Positions 1 to 8,485 of a stretch of 64,000 bases of DNA are shown here, piece by piece (position 1 is the stretch's first letter; every line of letters starts with the position of its first letter). Source of the DNA: Pseudomonas tohonis (lineage in GTDB: Bacteria > Pseudomonadota > Gammaproteobacteria > Pseudomonadales > Pseudomonadaceae); assembly GCF_012767755.2 (NCBI RefSeq), contig NZ_AP023189.1:3908001-3972000 (forward strand), written 5' to 3'. The notes beneath the pieces are model-generated. The model was not told the DNA's origin and did no database searches. It saw only the letters and a list, made by a program, of their open reading frames with translations. The position numbers were made by a program, and so were the translations under genes.

Positions 1-39
1 CCGAGGGCCGGCCACCCCTGCGGGCGGCCGGCGGCAGGG

Positions 40-858
40 TCACTGCGCGAGGAACGCCAGCAGGTCCTCGTTCAACTGCTGCGCGTGGGTCACGGCGAAG
101 CCATGGGGGGCGCCTGCGTAGACCTTGAGCACCGCGCCGGGGATCGACTCCGCCGCCAGTTTGCCGGTGGCCTCCAGCGGCACGATCTGGTCGTCGTCGC
201 CATGGATCACCAGGGTGGGTACATCGACCTTGGCCAGGTCGCCACGGAAGTCGGTGCCGGCGAAGGCGGTCACGCAGTCGATAGTGCCCTTGAGCGACGC
301 CAGCAAGGCGATGTTCAGGGTCTGGGTGAGCACGCCCTGGGAAACCTGCTGGCCGTGGTTGATGCCGTAGAACGGCGCGGCGAAGTCGGCGATGAACTGT
401 GCGCGGTCCTTCAGCAGGCCGTCCTTGATGCCATCGAACACGGCCTGCTCCACGCCCAGCGGATGGTCGGCGGTCTTGCCGAAGATCGGCGTCACCGCGC
501 CCAGCAGCGCCAGCTTGGCGACCCGCCCGGTGCCATGACGGCCGATGTAGCGGCTGACGTCGCCACCGCCCATGGAGAAGCCCACCAGGGTCACCTCGTG
601 CAGGTCCAGGTGCTCGATCAGCTGGGCGATGTCGTCGGCGAAGGTGTCGTAGTCGTAGCCGTTCCACGGCTGGCTGGAACGACCGAAGCCACGGCGGTCG
701 AAGGCGATGGTACGGTAGCCGCGGCTGCTCAGGTACTGCATCTGGTATTCCCACATGTCGGCATCCAGCGGCCAACCGTGGCTGAACAGCACGGGCTTGC
801 CGCTGCCCCAGTCCTTGTAATAGATCTCGGTGCCGTCACGGGCCACGAACGTCGTCAT
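40..858 (-). CDS. Alpha/beta hydrolase, non-heme chloroperoxidase type
   Basis: A 272-residue alpha/beta-hydrolase fold enzyme of the cofactor-free haloperoxidase/esterase group. An HGWP oxyanion loop lies near residues 27-30. The nucleophile elbow GFSMGG puts the catalytic Ser at about 95, with Asp near 223 (HGDDDQIVP) and His near 252 (PHGF), so the triad is complete. Length is typical of the family and there is no signal peptide, so it is probably cytosolic. Substrate is unknown; the haloperoxidase activity usual for annotation of this group is generally a side reaction of esterases. A GC-rich stem-loop at about 7-32 follows the stop and could end the transcript. It appears to be a single-gene unit. 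Confidence 0.9.
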   Translation of the reverse strand: MTTFVARDGTEIYYKDWGSGKPVLFSHGWPLDADMWEYQMQYLSSRGYRTIAFDRRGFGRSSQPWNGYDYDTFADDIAQLIEHLDLHEVTLVGFSMGGGDVSRYIGRHGTGRVAKLALLGAVTPIFGKTADHPLGVEQAVFDGIKDGLLKDRAQFIADFAAPFYGINHGQQVSQGVLTQTLNIALLASLKGTIDCVTAFAGTDFRGDLAKVDVPTLVIHGDDDQIVPLEATGKLAAESIPGAVLKVYAGAPHGFAVTHAQQLNEDLLAFLAQ

Positions 859-1247
859 GCAAACCTCCAGGAATGGTCATAGGTGGGCTTGGAGCGGGCC
901 ATGTCCGGCCCTCCAAGCCCACACTATCCCCCCGCGAGCCACGCCGGGATTGCACGGATGTGCTGTGCTCGCCAGCATCCCGACCCGGCCCAGGCAACCT
1001 GCCCCGGCGCCCTGCAACGGGGCCCCAGCGGGTGCTTGATGGCCGATGAGCTCGGCACCGGTGGCGGCCAGGGTCTCGCGACGCCAACCCAAGAGCGGGT
1101 TGAATCGCGAATGAATTCGCTCCCACAGGCAATCCTCACCGTGGCACTGCCCTGTAGGGGCGACTTCAGTCGCCAAGCGGCGCGCAGCGCCGCCGGCTGG
1201 ACCACGCTCTACGGTCCACCAACCGGAGCCATGCCGGGTACCGCCGA
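859..1247. repeat. Intergenic region with REP-like and GGCGACTTCAGTCGCC repeats
   Basis: The 390-bp gap between the hydrolase and AraC genes has no convincing ORF. It holds a REP half-element (TCGCGAATGAATTCGCTCCC, 1104-1126) and a second hairpin type reading GTAGGGGCGACTTCAGTCGCC (1153-1174). A GGACCAC...GGTCC element follows near 1198-1220. All three types recur elsewhere in the window. Confidence 0.6.
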
Positions 1248-2159
1248 TCAACCCCGGTTGCGCTGCCTGTACCCCGCCGGTGATTCGCCCAGGTGCTGGC
1301 GGAACACGCGGCTGAACGACGCCTGGCTGGGGTAACCGACTTCCAGCGCGATGGCGCCGATGCTCATTGCCGTGCCTTGCAGCAATTGCTGCGCGCGCTC
1401 CAGGCGCAGGCGCGTCACCAGGCTGGCGGGCGGGGTGCCGGCGAGCTGGGTGAAGGCGCGCATGAAGCTGGAGCGCGACATGTTCGCCTCGGCCGCCAGT
1501 GCCTCCACCGGCCAGTCGCGCGAGAGGTCCGCCAGCAGCGCCAGCGCCGCCTTGCCCAGGCGCCGGTCGCGCAGCAGGGCGAAGATGCCCGGCAGGTCCT
1601 GGCGCTGCCGCAGGTAGGCGCGCATCACCAGGGTGAAGAGGATCACCGAGAGCCCGTCGACCATCGCCTGGTTGGCCACCTCTTCGCCCTCGGCCTCCAG
1701 CCGCATCAGTTCCACCACCGCAGCCAGGCGGCCCTCCGAGGTGGCGCCGGCCTGCACCACCAGCACATCGGGCAAGGCCTCCAGCAGGGTCGCGCGCGGG
1801 TTGTAGTGGATGCGCCCGCAGAGCATCTCGAAGCCCTCCCCGCCCTGGCCGATGCGCAAGAGCGGAATGCGCCCGGGCTCTTCGTGCGGGGGCGTCGGAG
1901 TGGGCAGGCGGCCCGGCTGGCCGGCCTGCAACAGGTGCGAATCGCTGCGCGGCAGCAGCAGGATCTCCCCCGCGTGCAGGCGTCGGGGCGGCTGGCCGGC
2001 GAGTTCCAGGCGGCACTCGCCGCGCAGCAGGATGTGGTAGCTGGCCTGGCCGGCCGGCAGGCGCGGGTGGTCGAGGGACCAGTTGCCGTGCAGCTGGCAG
2101 CGCAGGTCCAGCACGCCACGGAGGTTGGCCAGGTCGATCAGGTGGTCGAATGCGTGCAT
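1248..2159 (-). CDS. AraC family transcriptional regulator with cupin_6 sensor domain
   Basis: About 303 residues. The N-terminal half (1-180) looks like the cupin_6 ligand-binding domain of AraC regulators (HGNWSLDHP...YHILLRGECRLELAG). The C-terminal 100 residues hold two helix-turn-helix motifs (MSRSSFMRAFTQLAGTPPASL and a second with GYPSQASFSRVFRQHLGESP). I chose the internal ATG at 2157-2159 because the cupin domain begins directly there and the upstream extension is arginine-rich with no family resemblance. It is divergent from the AhpD-like gene, about 113 bp apart. In Pseudomonas this arrangement usually means the regulator controls that neighbour; this is inference. Confidence 0.9.
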   Translation of the reverse strand: MHAFDHLIDLANLRGVLDLRCQLHGNWSLDHPRLPAGQASYHILLRGECRLELAGQPPRRLHAGEILLLPRSDSHLLQAGQPGRLPTPTPPHEEPGRIPLLRIGQGGEGFEMLCGRIHYNPRATLLEALPDVLVVQAGATSEGRLAAVVELMRLEAEGEEVANQAMVDGLSVILFTLVMRAYLRQRQDLPGIFALLRDRRLGKAALALLADLSRDWPVEALAAEANMSRSSFMRAFTQLAGTPPASLVTRLRLERAQQLLQGTAMSIGAIALEVGYPSQASFSRVFRQHLGESPAGYRQRNRG

Positions 2160-2272
2160 CGGGACGTTTCGGCAAAGGGATGGGCAGGAATGCAAAACGC
2201 CGGGAACGCGCCGGCGGGACACTCTCCTCACCGGCCGATGACCGGCACCGTGCAAAGCTAGGAGAAGCCATC

Positions 2273-2611
2273 ATGCTGTTCAACTGGTCCGACTACGTTC
2301 CCGCCGTGAAGAAAGCCTTCGGCAAGCTCGGCAAGTCCCACCCGAAGATGCTCGCCGCCTACCAGGCCCTGGGCGCCGCCGCCAGCGACGGCGACGCGCT
2401 CGACGCCAAGACCCGCGAACTGATCGCCATGGCCGTGGCCATCACCACTCGCTGCGACGGCTGCATCGGCGTGCATGCCGAAGCCGCGCGCAAGGCCGGC
2501 GCCACCGAGGCCGAACTGGCCCAGGCCCTGGCCACCGCCATCTCGCTGAACGCCGGCGCGGCCTACATCTACTCGCTGCGCGCCCTGGAGGCCTTCGAGC
2601 AGACGGCCTGA
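2273..2611 (+). CDS. Carboxymuconolactone decarboxylase / AhpD-like protein
   Basis: A 112-residue all-helical protein of the CMD/AhpD family. The peroxidase-type active site is visible as C61-DG-C64 followed by H68 (TTRCDGCIGVHAEAA), the CxxC-x3-H signature of AhpD-like disulfide reductases rather than true decarboxylases. The start at 2273 is supported by an AGGAGA ribosome site about 8 bp upstream; a longer in-frame extension would overlap the divergent regulator. Its likely role is redox or peroxide metabolism under control of the adjacent AraC regulator. Physiological partner unknown. Confidence 0.9.
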   Translation: MLFNWSDYVPAVKKAFGKLGKSHPKMLAAYQALGAAASDGDALDAKTRELIAMAVAITTRCDGCIGVHAEAARKAGATEAELAQALATAISLNAGAAYIYSLRALEAFEQTA

Positions 2612-2631
2612 GGCCCGGCGCGTCACCCGCG

Positions 2632-3549
2632 CTAGAGCAGCACGCCCTTCACCGGCTGTGCCGGCTCGGGCGCGGGTTCGCCCAGCAGCTCCAGCACCGT
2701 GATCTCGATGTTGCGACACATGGCGTTCAGCGGCAGGTCGTTGGGCTGGGTGTCGAAGGGGTCGGAAATCTGGTCGCCGAGGGCATCCAGGCCGAAGAAG
2801 GTGTACGCCAGCACGCAGACCGCGAAGGGCGTGAACCAGCCGATGGCGTCCACCAGGCAGAACGGCAGCAGGAAGCAGTACACGTGGACGATGCGGTGCA
2901 GCATGAGGATGTAGGGATAGGGGATGGGCGTGTTCTTGATGCGCTCGCACCCACCCAGCACATAGGACAACCGGGTCAGTTGCTCGTCGAGGGTCGCCTG
3001 GACCCTCTCGCCCGCCCCCGCCTCGCGGCTCGCCGCCATCACGCGCTGGCCGATCAGCCCCAGCAGTGCGCTGGGCACGTTGCCCTTGCCGGCCAGCTGC
3101 GCGCGGGCCGGCGCGTCCAGCAGGCGCTGCACGTCGGCGCCATCGCCCGCGCCACGCAGGTGATCGCGCAACGCATGGCTGAAGGCGGCCAGCGCATCCA
3201 CCAGCCGGCGGCGCTCGGCTGGCGGCATGGCCGGGGTCAGGCTCAGCAGTTGCCGGGTCAGGTTGCGGGTGACGATCAGCAGCTCGCCCCACAACGTGCG
3301 TGCCTCCCAGAAGCGCTGGTAGGCCACGGTGTTCCTGAAGCCGAGGAAGATCGCCAGCGTCAGCCCCCAGAGGGTGAAGGGCGTGGCCGTGAGGATCACC
3401 TTGTAGTGATAGAGCGTGCCGTGGGTGGCCACCACCACCGAACTGATCAGCACGGTGAACACCACCTTGCGCCAGATGGCCGGGATGATCGACCCCTTGA
3501 GGGAGAACAGCAGGACCGGGATCGAAGGATTCTGGGGACGGGTGATCAT
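2632..3549 (-). CDS. Bestrophin-like (UPF0187) inner-membrane channel
   Basis: A 305-residue integral membrane protein of the bestrophin/UPF0187 family. Hydrophobic helices lie near residues 28-45 (VVFTVLISSVVVATHG), 55-75, and around 205-240 (YCFLLPFCLVDAIGWFTPFAVCVLAYTFFGLDALG). The family motif DP(F)xxxPNDLPL occurs near residue 265. Bacterial homologues form pentameric ion channels; ion preference cannot be read from sequence. It converges with the AhpD-like gene (20-bp gap) and appears monocistronic. Confidence 0.85.
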   Translation of the reverse strand: MITRPQNPSIPVLLFSLKGSIIPAIWRKVVFTVLISSVVVATHGTLYHYKVILTATPFTLWGLTLAIFLGFRNTVAYQRFWEARTLWGELLIVTRNLTRQLLSLTPAMPPAERRRLVDALAAFSHALRDHLRGAGDGADVQRLLDAPARAQLAGKGNVPSALLGLIGQRVMAASREAGAGERVQATLDEQLTRLSYVLGGCERIKNTPIPYPYILMLHRIVHVYCFLLPFCLVDAIGWFTPFAVCVLAYTFFGLDALGDQISDPFDTQPNDLPLNAMCRNIEITVLELLGEPAPEPAQPVKGVLL

Positions 3550-3659
3550 CGGCTAGGGCTCGGCAGGCAGGACGGGGATGGGCGCAACTATAGAGCCTGG
3601 CGACCCCGTTTGGCCTGCGCCCCACAGCAAATACCAGCCCGCTCGCAACCCTGTGCCGG

Positions 3660-3830
3660 CGGCAGGTCCTTCGCAGCTGAAGCCGCTCCCACAAGGAGAG
3701 CCTCTGCGGTTGGGCCCGATATCGCCGCGTTGGGCCTCGCTACGCTCGGCACCGACCTACGACGCCGTGCCCAACTCGAACCAGGGCGCCAACCGGTGTG
3801 GTGGATGACGCTCCTTTCATCCACCAAGCG
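3660..3830. repeat. Composite intergenic repeat cluster
   Basis: This lies between the bestrophin and TonB receptor genes. It contains a REP half-site ending AAGCCGCTCCCAC (3671-3692), an inverted copy of the GTTGGCGCCGAGCGCAGCGAGGCCCAAC-type hairpin (3729-3762), and a GGTGGATGACGC...CATCCACC hairpin (3799-3826). No coding potential seen. Confidence 0.65.
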
Positions 3831-3857
3831 ACCTTGCAGCACACACGCATGCCTGCC

Positions 3858-6185
3858 TCAGAAGTCGTACCGCGCCGTCATCCCCAGCGTCCTCGGGGTG
3901 CCGAGCACGCCGGTGTAGGCGCCGTTCGGCGAGTTCCACAGGGTGGTGTAGTAGGTCTTGTCGAAGGCGTTCTTCAACCACAGCGACACGTCCCACTGGC
4001 CGTCCCCGAGGTCGCCGCGCACGCCGGTGGCGAGGTTGACCAGCGCGTAGCTGGGCAACTGGGCGTAGCGCGAGTCATCGATGGTGCCCACCGCGTGGGA
4101 GCGGAAGGCGTAGCTGGCGTTGAGGTACGGGCGCACCGTCTCCAACTGCCACTCGTAGGTGCCGTTACCGTTGAAGATCCACTTCGAGGCGCCGACCACG
4201 TTGTGCCCGCTGAGGTCGCACGAGGCCGGGGCGCCGGGGCGCAGGGCCACTTCCGCCGGGCAGGGAGCGTCCTCGTAGGCGAGGTAGCGCACGTCGTTGT
4301 ACGAGCCGTTGGCGTTCAGGGTCAGCCCGCGAATCGGGCGCAGGGTCGCCTCGAACTCCACGCCCCGGCTGCGCACGCTGCCGGCGTTGGTGAGGTAGCT
4401 GGTGAGGTTGGCGTCGTCGTAGGCGTTGGCCTGGTAGCCGTGGACCACCGTCCAGAACAGGTTGGCGTTGAGCTGCAGGCGGTTGTCCAGCAGCGTGCTC
4501 TTGACGCCCAGCTCGGCATCGTTGGCGCGCTCGGTGCCGATCAGCAGCGAGTCCGCCCCCGCCACCGGGGCGCTGGCGACGCTGAGGTTCACGCCGCCGG
4601 ATTTCTCGCCGTGGGACAGCGAGGCGTAGCCCAGCACCCGGTCGTCGAAGCGGTAGGCCAGGCTGAGCAGCGCCGAGGGGCTGAAGCTGTACTGCGCCAG
4701 GTCGCCCGAGTCGTAGGCGCCGACCCGCGCATTGCGTACCGAGGCCGCCGCACCGCTCACGGCAGCGCCGCCCACGGGGGCATTGCGCCCGACCCGCGCC
4801 TGCTTCTCCTCGTAGGTGCCGCGCACCCCGGCGGTGAAATCGAGGCGCTCGGTGAGGTGCCAGGTGCCCTGGGCGAACAGCGCGAAGCTGTCGGTATCGA
4901 TCCGGCCCTTGCCGATGCTGGTGACGTCGTTGAGCGCGCCGGCCGGCGTGCCGTTCCAGGTGTCGGCCAGGGGATCGTAGTACGTGAACACCTCGTTGCG
5001 CATTTCCTGGCGGAAGTAATAGGCGCCGAGCACGTAGTCGAAGGCGCCGCCGGTGGGCGATGCCAGGCGCAGTTCCTGGGAGTACTGCTTGTCGCGGGCG
5101 GACTGGCCGACGTTGTCCATCACCCGCACATTCAGCTCGTCGTCGTTGCGCGGGGTGAAGTCCCACCAGCGGTAGGCGCTGATGGAGGTCAGGGTGAAGT
5201 CGTTGGGCAGCGTCCAGTTGGCCTCCAGCGAAGTGCCGCCCTGGAACACCTTCACGCTCTGGTCCGCGTCCAGGTTGACGTGGCGCCCGCGCACCAGGGT
5301 CGCGCCCACGGCGGCGGCGCGCTGCTCGTAGCGGTTGACGCCGTTGATGGTCGGCCCGGTGCTGAACAGCGAGCGCGTCCCGGCGCTGGAATCTTCCTCG
5401 TTGTAGTCGGCGATCCAGCGCAGGTTGAAGGCCTCGTTCGGCTCGAACAGCAATTGCCCACGGAAGCCCTGGCGGGTGCCGCCGCCCAGGGTGTGGCCAT
5501 CGTGCTCGTTCTCCACGTAGCCGTTCTCGCGGGTGCGGTAGGCCGACAGGCGCCCGGCCAGGGTCTCGCTCAGGGGGCCGGAGAAACTGCCCTGGTTCTG
5601 CACGTAGCCGTCCTCGCCTAAGGAGGTGGAGACGCTGCCCTCGGCGGTGAAGCTCGGCTTGCGGGTGCCGATGTTGAGCACGCCGGCGGTGGTGTTCTTG
5701 CCGAACAGCGTGCCCTGCGGGCCGCGCAGCAACTCCAGCTGCTCGATGTCCAGCAGGTCGAACACCGCCATCCCCGGGCGGCCCAGGTAGACGTTGTCCA
5801 GGTAGATGCCGGCGCTGCCTTCCAGGCCGTCGCTGGCCGGGTTGTTGCCCAGGCCACGGATGGACAGGCTCGACTGCCGCGCATGCATGAAGGCGACATT
5901 GAGGCTGGGCATCGCCTGCTGCAGGTCCTGCACGCGGTACAGGCGCTGCTCTTCCAGGGTCTGTGCCGAGAGCACGGTCATCGGTGTCGGCACCGACTGC
6001 GCCTCCTCGGTGCGGCGGCGGGCGTTGACCGTCACCGCTTGCAGGGTGGTGTCATCGGCCGTGGCGCCGGGCGTGCGCTCGGCCGCCGAGGCCTGGCCCG
6101 GCGCGCAGGCCAGGGCGACGAGGGTGGGAACCAGCATCCGCAGGGCGGACGCGCAGGGGGGCCGGTTGAAGGGCGTGGTCATCAT
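3858..6185 (-). CDS. TonB-dependent outer-membrane receptor
   Basis: A 775-residue precursor with a signal peptide cut near ...GQASAAE (about residue 35). A TonB-box-like stretch follows (DDTTLQAVTVNA, about residues 44-55). Next comes the plug domain (VPTPMTVLSAQTLEEQ through LRGPQGTLFGKNTTAGVLNI, about 65-180) and a beta-barrel ending in aromatic Phe (TARYDF). There is no FecA-type N-terminal signalling extension. RGPQGTLFGKNTTAG is characteristic of receptors close to the Pseudomonas/Sphingomonas organic-solute group rather than classical siderophore receptors. Same-strand neighbours are an arylsulfotransferase-like enzyme and a sulfonate-type binding protein, so a sulfate-ester or sulfonate substrate is a reasonable inference. 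The plug precedes an OMPdec-like barrel of normal length. Confidence 0.88.
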   Translation of the reverse strand: MMTTPFNRPPCASALRMLVPTLVALACAPGQASAAERTPGATADDTTLQAVTVNARRRTEEAQSVPTPMTVLSAQTLEEQRLYRVQDLQQAMPSLNVAFMHARQSSLSIRGLGNNPASDGLEGSAGIYLDNVYLGRPGMAVFDLLDIEQLELLRGPQGTLFGKNTTAGVLNIGTRKPSFTAEGSVSTSLGEDGYVQNQGSFSGPLSETLAGRLSAYRTRENGYVENEHDGHTLGGGTRQGFRGQLLFEPNEAFNLRWIADYNEEDSSAGTRSLFSTGPTINGVNRYEQRAAAVGATLVRGRHVNLDADQSVKVFQGGTSLEANWTLPNDFTLTSISAYRWWDFTPRNDDELNVRVMDNVGQSARDKQYSQELRLASPTGGAFDYVLGAYYFRQEMRNEVFTYYDPLADTWNGTPAGALNDVTSIGKGRIDTDSFALFAQGTWHLTERLDFTAGVRGTYEEKQARVGRNAPVGGAAVSGAAASVRNARVGAYDSGDLAQYSFSPSALLSLAYRFDDRVLGYASLSHGEKSGGVNLSVASAPVAGADSLLIGTERANDAELGVKSTLLDNRLQLNANLFWTVVHGYQANAYDDANLTSYLTNAGSVRSRGVEFEATLRPIRGLTLNANGSYNDVRYLAYEDAPCPAEVALRPGAPASCDLSGHNVVGASKWIFNGNGTYEWQLETVRPYLNASYAFRSHAVGTIDDSRYAQLPSYALVNLATGVRGDLGDGQWDVSLWLKNAFDKTYYTTLWNSPNGAYTGVLGTPRTLGMTARYDF

Positions 6186-6275
6186 GGACTCCGGTCATGA
6201 GTGGACCCTCGCTGCGCGTGGTCTGCGTAAGCGTGATCGGGTGGTGGTCGTGGGTGGGTGGGTGAAGCCGCGCGG

Positions 6276-7394
6276 TCAACTGCGCAGCCAGGGGATGTCC
6301 CGCGCCAGGTAGCGGTGCGCGCGGAAGATGGCGTTGTTCTCGCCCGGCAGGTAGGCCCGCGAGGCGGCGTCCGGGTAGGCGGCGAAATGCGGGTTGATGT
6401 ACTCCCACACCACGGCGCCTTCGCGGGTGACCTCGAACAGCCGGCCGAAGTTGGCCTCGGTGATCAGCGTGTTGCCGTTCTCCAGGCGCTGGGCACCGCC
6501 CATGAAGGGGGTGAAGAAGGCGTAGCCGGGGGTGTCGGCGTACTGCCATTCGATGCGCTGGGCGATGGGGTCGACCTCGATCACCCGCGAATGGGGCATG
6601 GAGATGTGCGGGCGCGAGATGCCGTTGTCGAACACCAGCACGCGGCCGTCCTCCAGCTCGCTGGGGCAATGCTGCTGGGCGACGATGTCGTGGCCCAGGC
6701 GCCAGAGCACGCGGCCGCTGGCCCGCTCGACGGCGATCACCGAGGAGACGCTGCGCAGGCTGAGGATCACCTTGCCGTCGCGCCCCGGGGTCACCGCGTT
6801 GGTCATCGGCCAGTGGTAGCGCTCGAAGCAGTCGTGCAGCGGGTAGTCCTCCGGCGCCAGGTGCTCCCAGCTGCGCCATTCCCAGAGGGTGGCGCCGGTG
6901 CGGTCGACCTCCTTGACCACGTCGCCATAGATCACCCCGCCCGGCGCCTCGCTGCCGGGAATGCCGCCCAGCACGCGCGCGGCGATGGCCTTGGGCAAGG
7001 GCTCGGCGGTGGTGTAGAGCAGGTTGCCGTTGGCCAGCCACTGGGCGTCGTGGTGGTGGGCGAGATCGGTGTGCTGCCAGACCACCTCGCCCTCCGGGGT
7101 CACCTCGGAGAAGGCGCCGCCGTGCCACACCGACCAGCCTGGGAACAGCTCGGGCGAGTCCGGGTGGTTGCCGTTGTAGCCGAGGTTGCCGTTGGCCAGC
7201 AGCACCGCATCGCGGCCGGGGCGCTGCGGCAGTTGCCAGCGGTGCACCTCGTTGCCGTCGATGTCGATGAGGAAGACCTTGCCGCCGGCGGTCTGCGGGG
7301 CGAACAGGGTGTAGCCGCCGGCGGAGCGCTCGCGGTCGACGGCGATCAGGCCGGTGGCGTGGCGGCGCAGGGTGGTGGAATCGAGTGGGGGCAT
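6276..7394 (-). CDS. Arylsulfotransferase (ASST)-family beta-propeller protein
   Basis: A 372-residue protein of the arylsulfotransferase family. Propeller-blade repeats are visible: GGKVFLIDIDGNEVHRW, FSEVTPEGEVVWQH, VKEVDRTGATLWEW, VIAVERASGRVLWRLGHD, VIEVDPIAQRIEWQY and LFEVTREGAVVWEY. His residues fall at blade edges (LAHHHDAQWLANGNLLY, CPSELEDGRVLVFDNG), as in the six-bladed active site. No clear signal peptide is present, unlike periplasmic AssT of enterobacteria. The family transfers sulfuryl groups between phenolic sulfates and phenols. The setting between a TonB receptor and an SsuA-like binding protein supports organosulfur scavenging. Exact substrate unknown. Confidence 0.82.
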   Translation of the reverse strand: MPPLDSTTLRRHATGLIAVDRERSAGGYTLFAPQTAGGKVFLIDIDGNEVHRWQLPQRPGRDAVLLANGNLGYNGNHPDSPELFPGWSVWHGGAFSEVTPEGEVVWQHTDLAHHHDAQWLANGNLLYTTAEPLPKAIAARVLGGIPGSEAPGGVIYGDVVKEVDRTGATLWEWRSWEHLAPEDYPLHDCFERYHWPMTNAVTPGRDGKVILSLRSVSSVIAVERASGRVLWRLGHDIVAQQHCPSELEDGRVLVFDNGISRPHISMPHSRVIEVDPIAQRIEWQYADTPGYAFFTPFMGGAQRLENGNTLITEANFGRLFEVTREGAVVWEYINPHFAAYPDAASRAYLPGENNAIFRAHRYLARDIPWLRS

Positions 7395-7455
7395 GGGGTT
7401 TCTCCGGGTGAGCGCCGCCCTGCCGGCGGGTGCGGCATGGCGGTCGGGCTGGGGG

Positions 7456-8451
7456 TCAGTGGGCGCTGGGCAGCAGGCGGTTGTAGCGGTCGTCGAAGGC
7501 CTCGCCCACCTGCAGCGGCCGGGGGATCAGCCGCGCCTCGGCGAAGGCGTCGGCCAGGCGCTGCTGCAGGGCGCTGACGCGGCCGTCCAGGGGCACGTAG
7601 CGCAGGCTCTGCTGCTGCAGCATCTCCTGCACCAGGGGCAGCGGCAGGCGGGTGACGCCGGCCAGGTGCTCCGCCCAGGGGCCGGGGTTGGCAGTGGCCC
7701 AGGCCTGGGCGCGGGCCAGGCGCTGGACGAAGTCGCCCAGCAGGTCGGCCTTCAGCGGGTCGTTCAGGGCAGCCAGGCTGGCGACGGTGAAGTTTAGGCC
7801 AGTCTCGGGCCAGGGGCTGCCATCCACCAGGCGTCGCGCGCCCCGCGAGGTGGCCTGGCCGACGAAGGGGTACCACACCGCCCAGGCGTCGAGGCGGCCG
7901 CTGGCGAAGGCGTTCTGCGCATCCACGGGGCTGGCGTAGAGCACCTGGATATCAGCGGTCTTCAGCCCCGCGCCGGCCAGCGCGGCCAGCAGCAGGTAGT
8001 GCCCGCTGGAGCCCTTGGCCACGGCGACGCGCTTGCCCTTGAGCTCGGCGACGCTGTGCAGGGACGAATCCGCCGGTACCAGCAGCGCGTTGTTGTTCTG
8101 CGCGCCTTCGGCGGCGGCGATGATGCGCACGTCGAAGCCACCGGCCTGGGCGAACACCGGCGGCGCATTGCCCACCACGCCCACGTCCACGGCGGCGGCG
8201 TTGAGCGCCTCCATCAGCGCCGGCCCGGCGGTGAAGGGGTGCCAGTCGAGGCGGTACGGCAGGTCGCGGTCCTCACCCGCCGCCGCCAGCAGCGCCTGGA
8301 CCAGGCCGCTCTGGTCGCCCACCTCCAGCTCGGCGCCGGCCAGTTCGGTGGCAGGCCGGGCCGCCAGGGGCGACGGCTCGGCGTGGGCCGGCCCGGCGCA
8401 CAGCAGGGCGAGCAGCGGCAGGTGCTTGGCAGCGGAAAGGAATCGGCGCAT
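7456..8451 (-). CDS. SsuA-like aliphatic sulfonate/nitrate-type ABC substrate-binding protein
   Basis: About 331 residues with a signal peptide (MRRFLSAAKHLPLLALLCAGPAHA). The fold matches NMT1/SsuA-type binding proteins: LDWHPFTAGPALMEALNAAAVDVGVVGNAPPVFAQAGG, GKRVAVAKGSSGHYLLLAALAGAGL and DAQNAFASGRLDAWAVWYPF are family hallmarks. I used the ATG at 8449-8451 because the signal peptide starts there; the in-frame upstream extension lacks one. No cognate permease or ATPase is next to it, so it either borrows another system's membrane complex or the rest lies elsewhere. Divergent from the GlxA-like regulator with only 34 bp between starts, implying a shared control region. Confidence 0.87.
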   Translation of the reverse strand: MRRFLSAAKHLPLLALLCAGPAHAEPSPLAARPATELAGAELEVGDQSGLVQALLAAAGEDRDLPYRLDWHPFTAGPALMEALNAAAVDVGVVGNAPPVFAQAGGFDVRIIAAAEGAQNNNALLVPADSSLHSVAELKGKRVAVAKGSSGHYLLLAALAGAGLKTADIQVLYASPVDAQNAFASGRLDAWAVWYPFVGQATSRGARRLVDGSPWPETGLNFTVASLAALNDPLKADLLGDFVQRLARAQAWATANPGPWAEHLAGVTRLPLPLVQEMLQQQSLRYVPLDGRVSALQQRLADAFAEARLIPRPLQVGEAFDDRYNRLLPSAH

Positions 8452-8485
8452 CGTCGCGGGTCTCTGAATCAAGGCTGGCTCCAGT

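Noticed and set aside
7..32. Terminator after the first hydrolase gene
   Set aside because: Good GGCCGGC stem but no T-run and the sequence continues off the window; kept only as a remark.
1293..2261. Long plus-strand open frame opposite the AraC regulator
   Set aside because: It is a shadow of the real minus-strand gene in GC-rich DNA; the protein is Gln/Gly/Ala/Arg low-complexity and has no family match.
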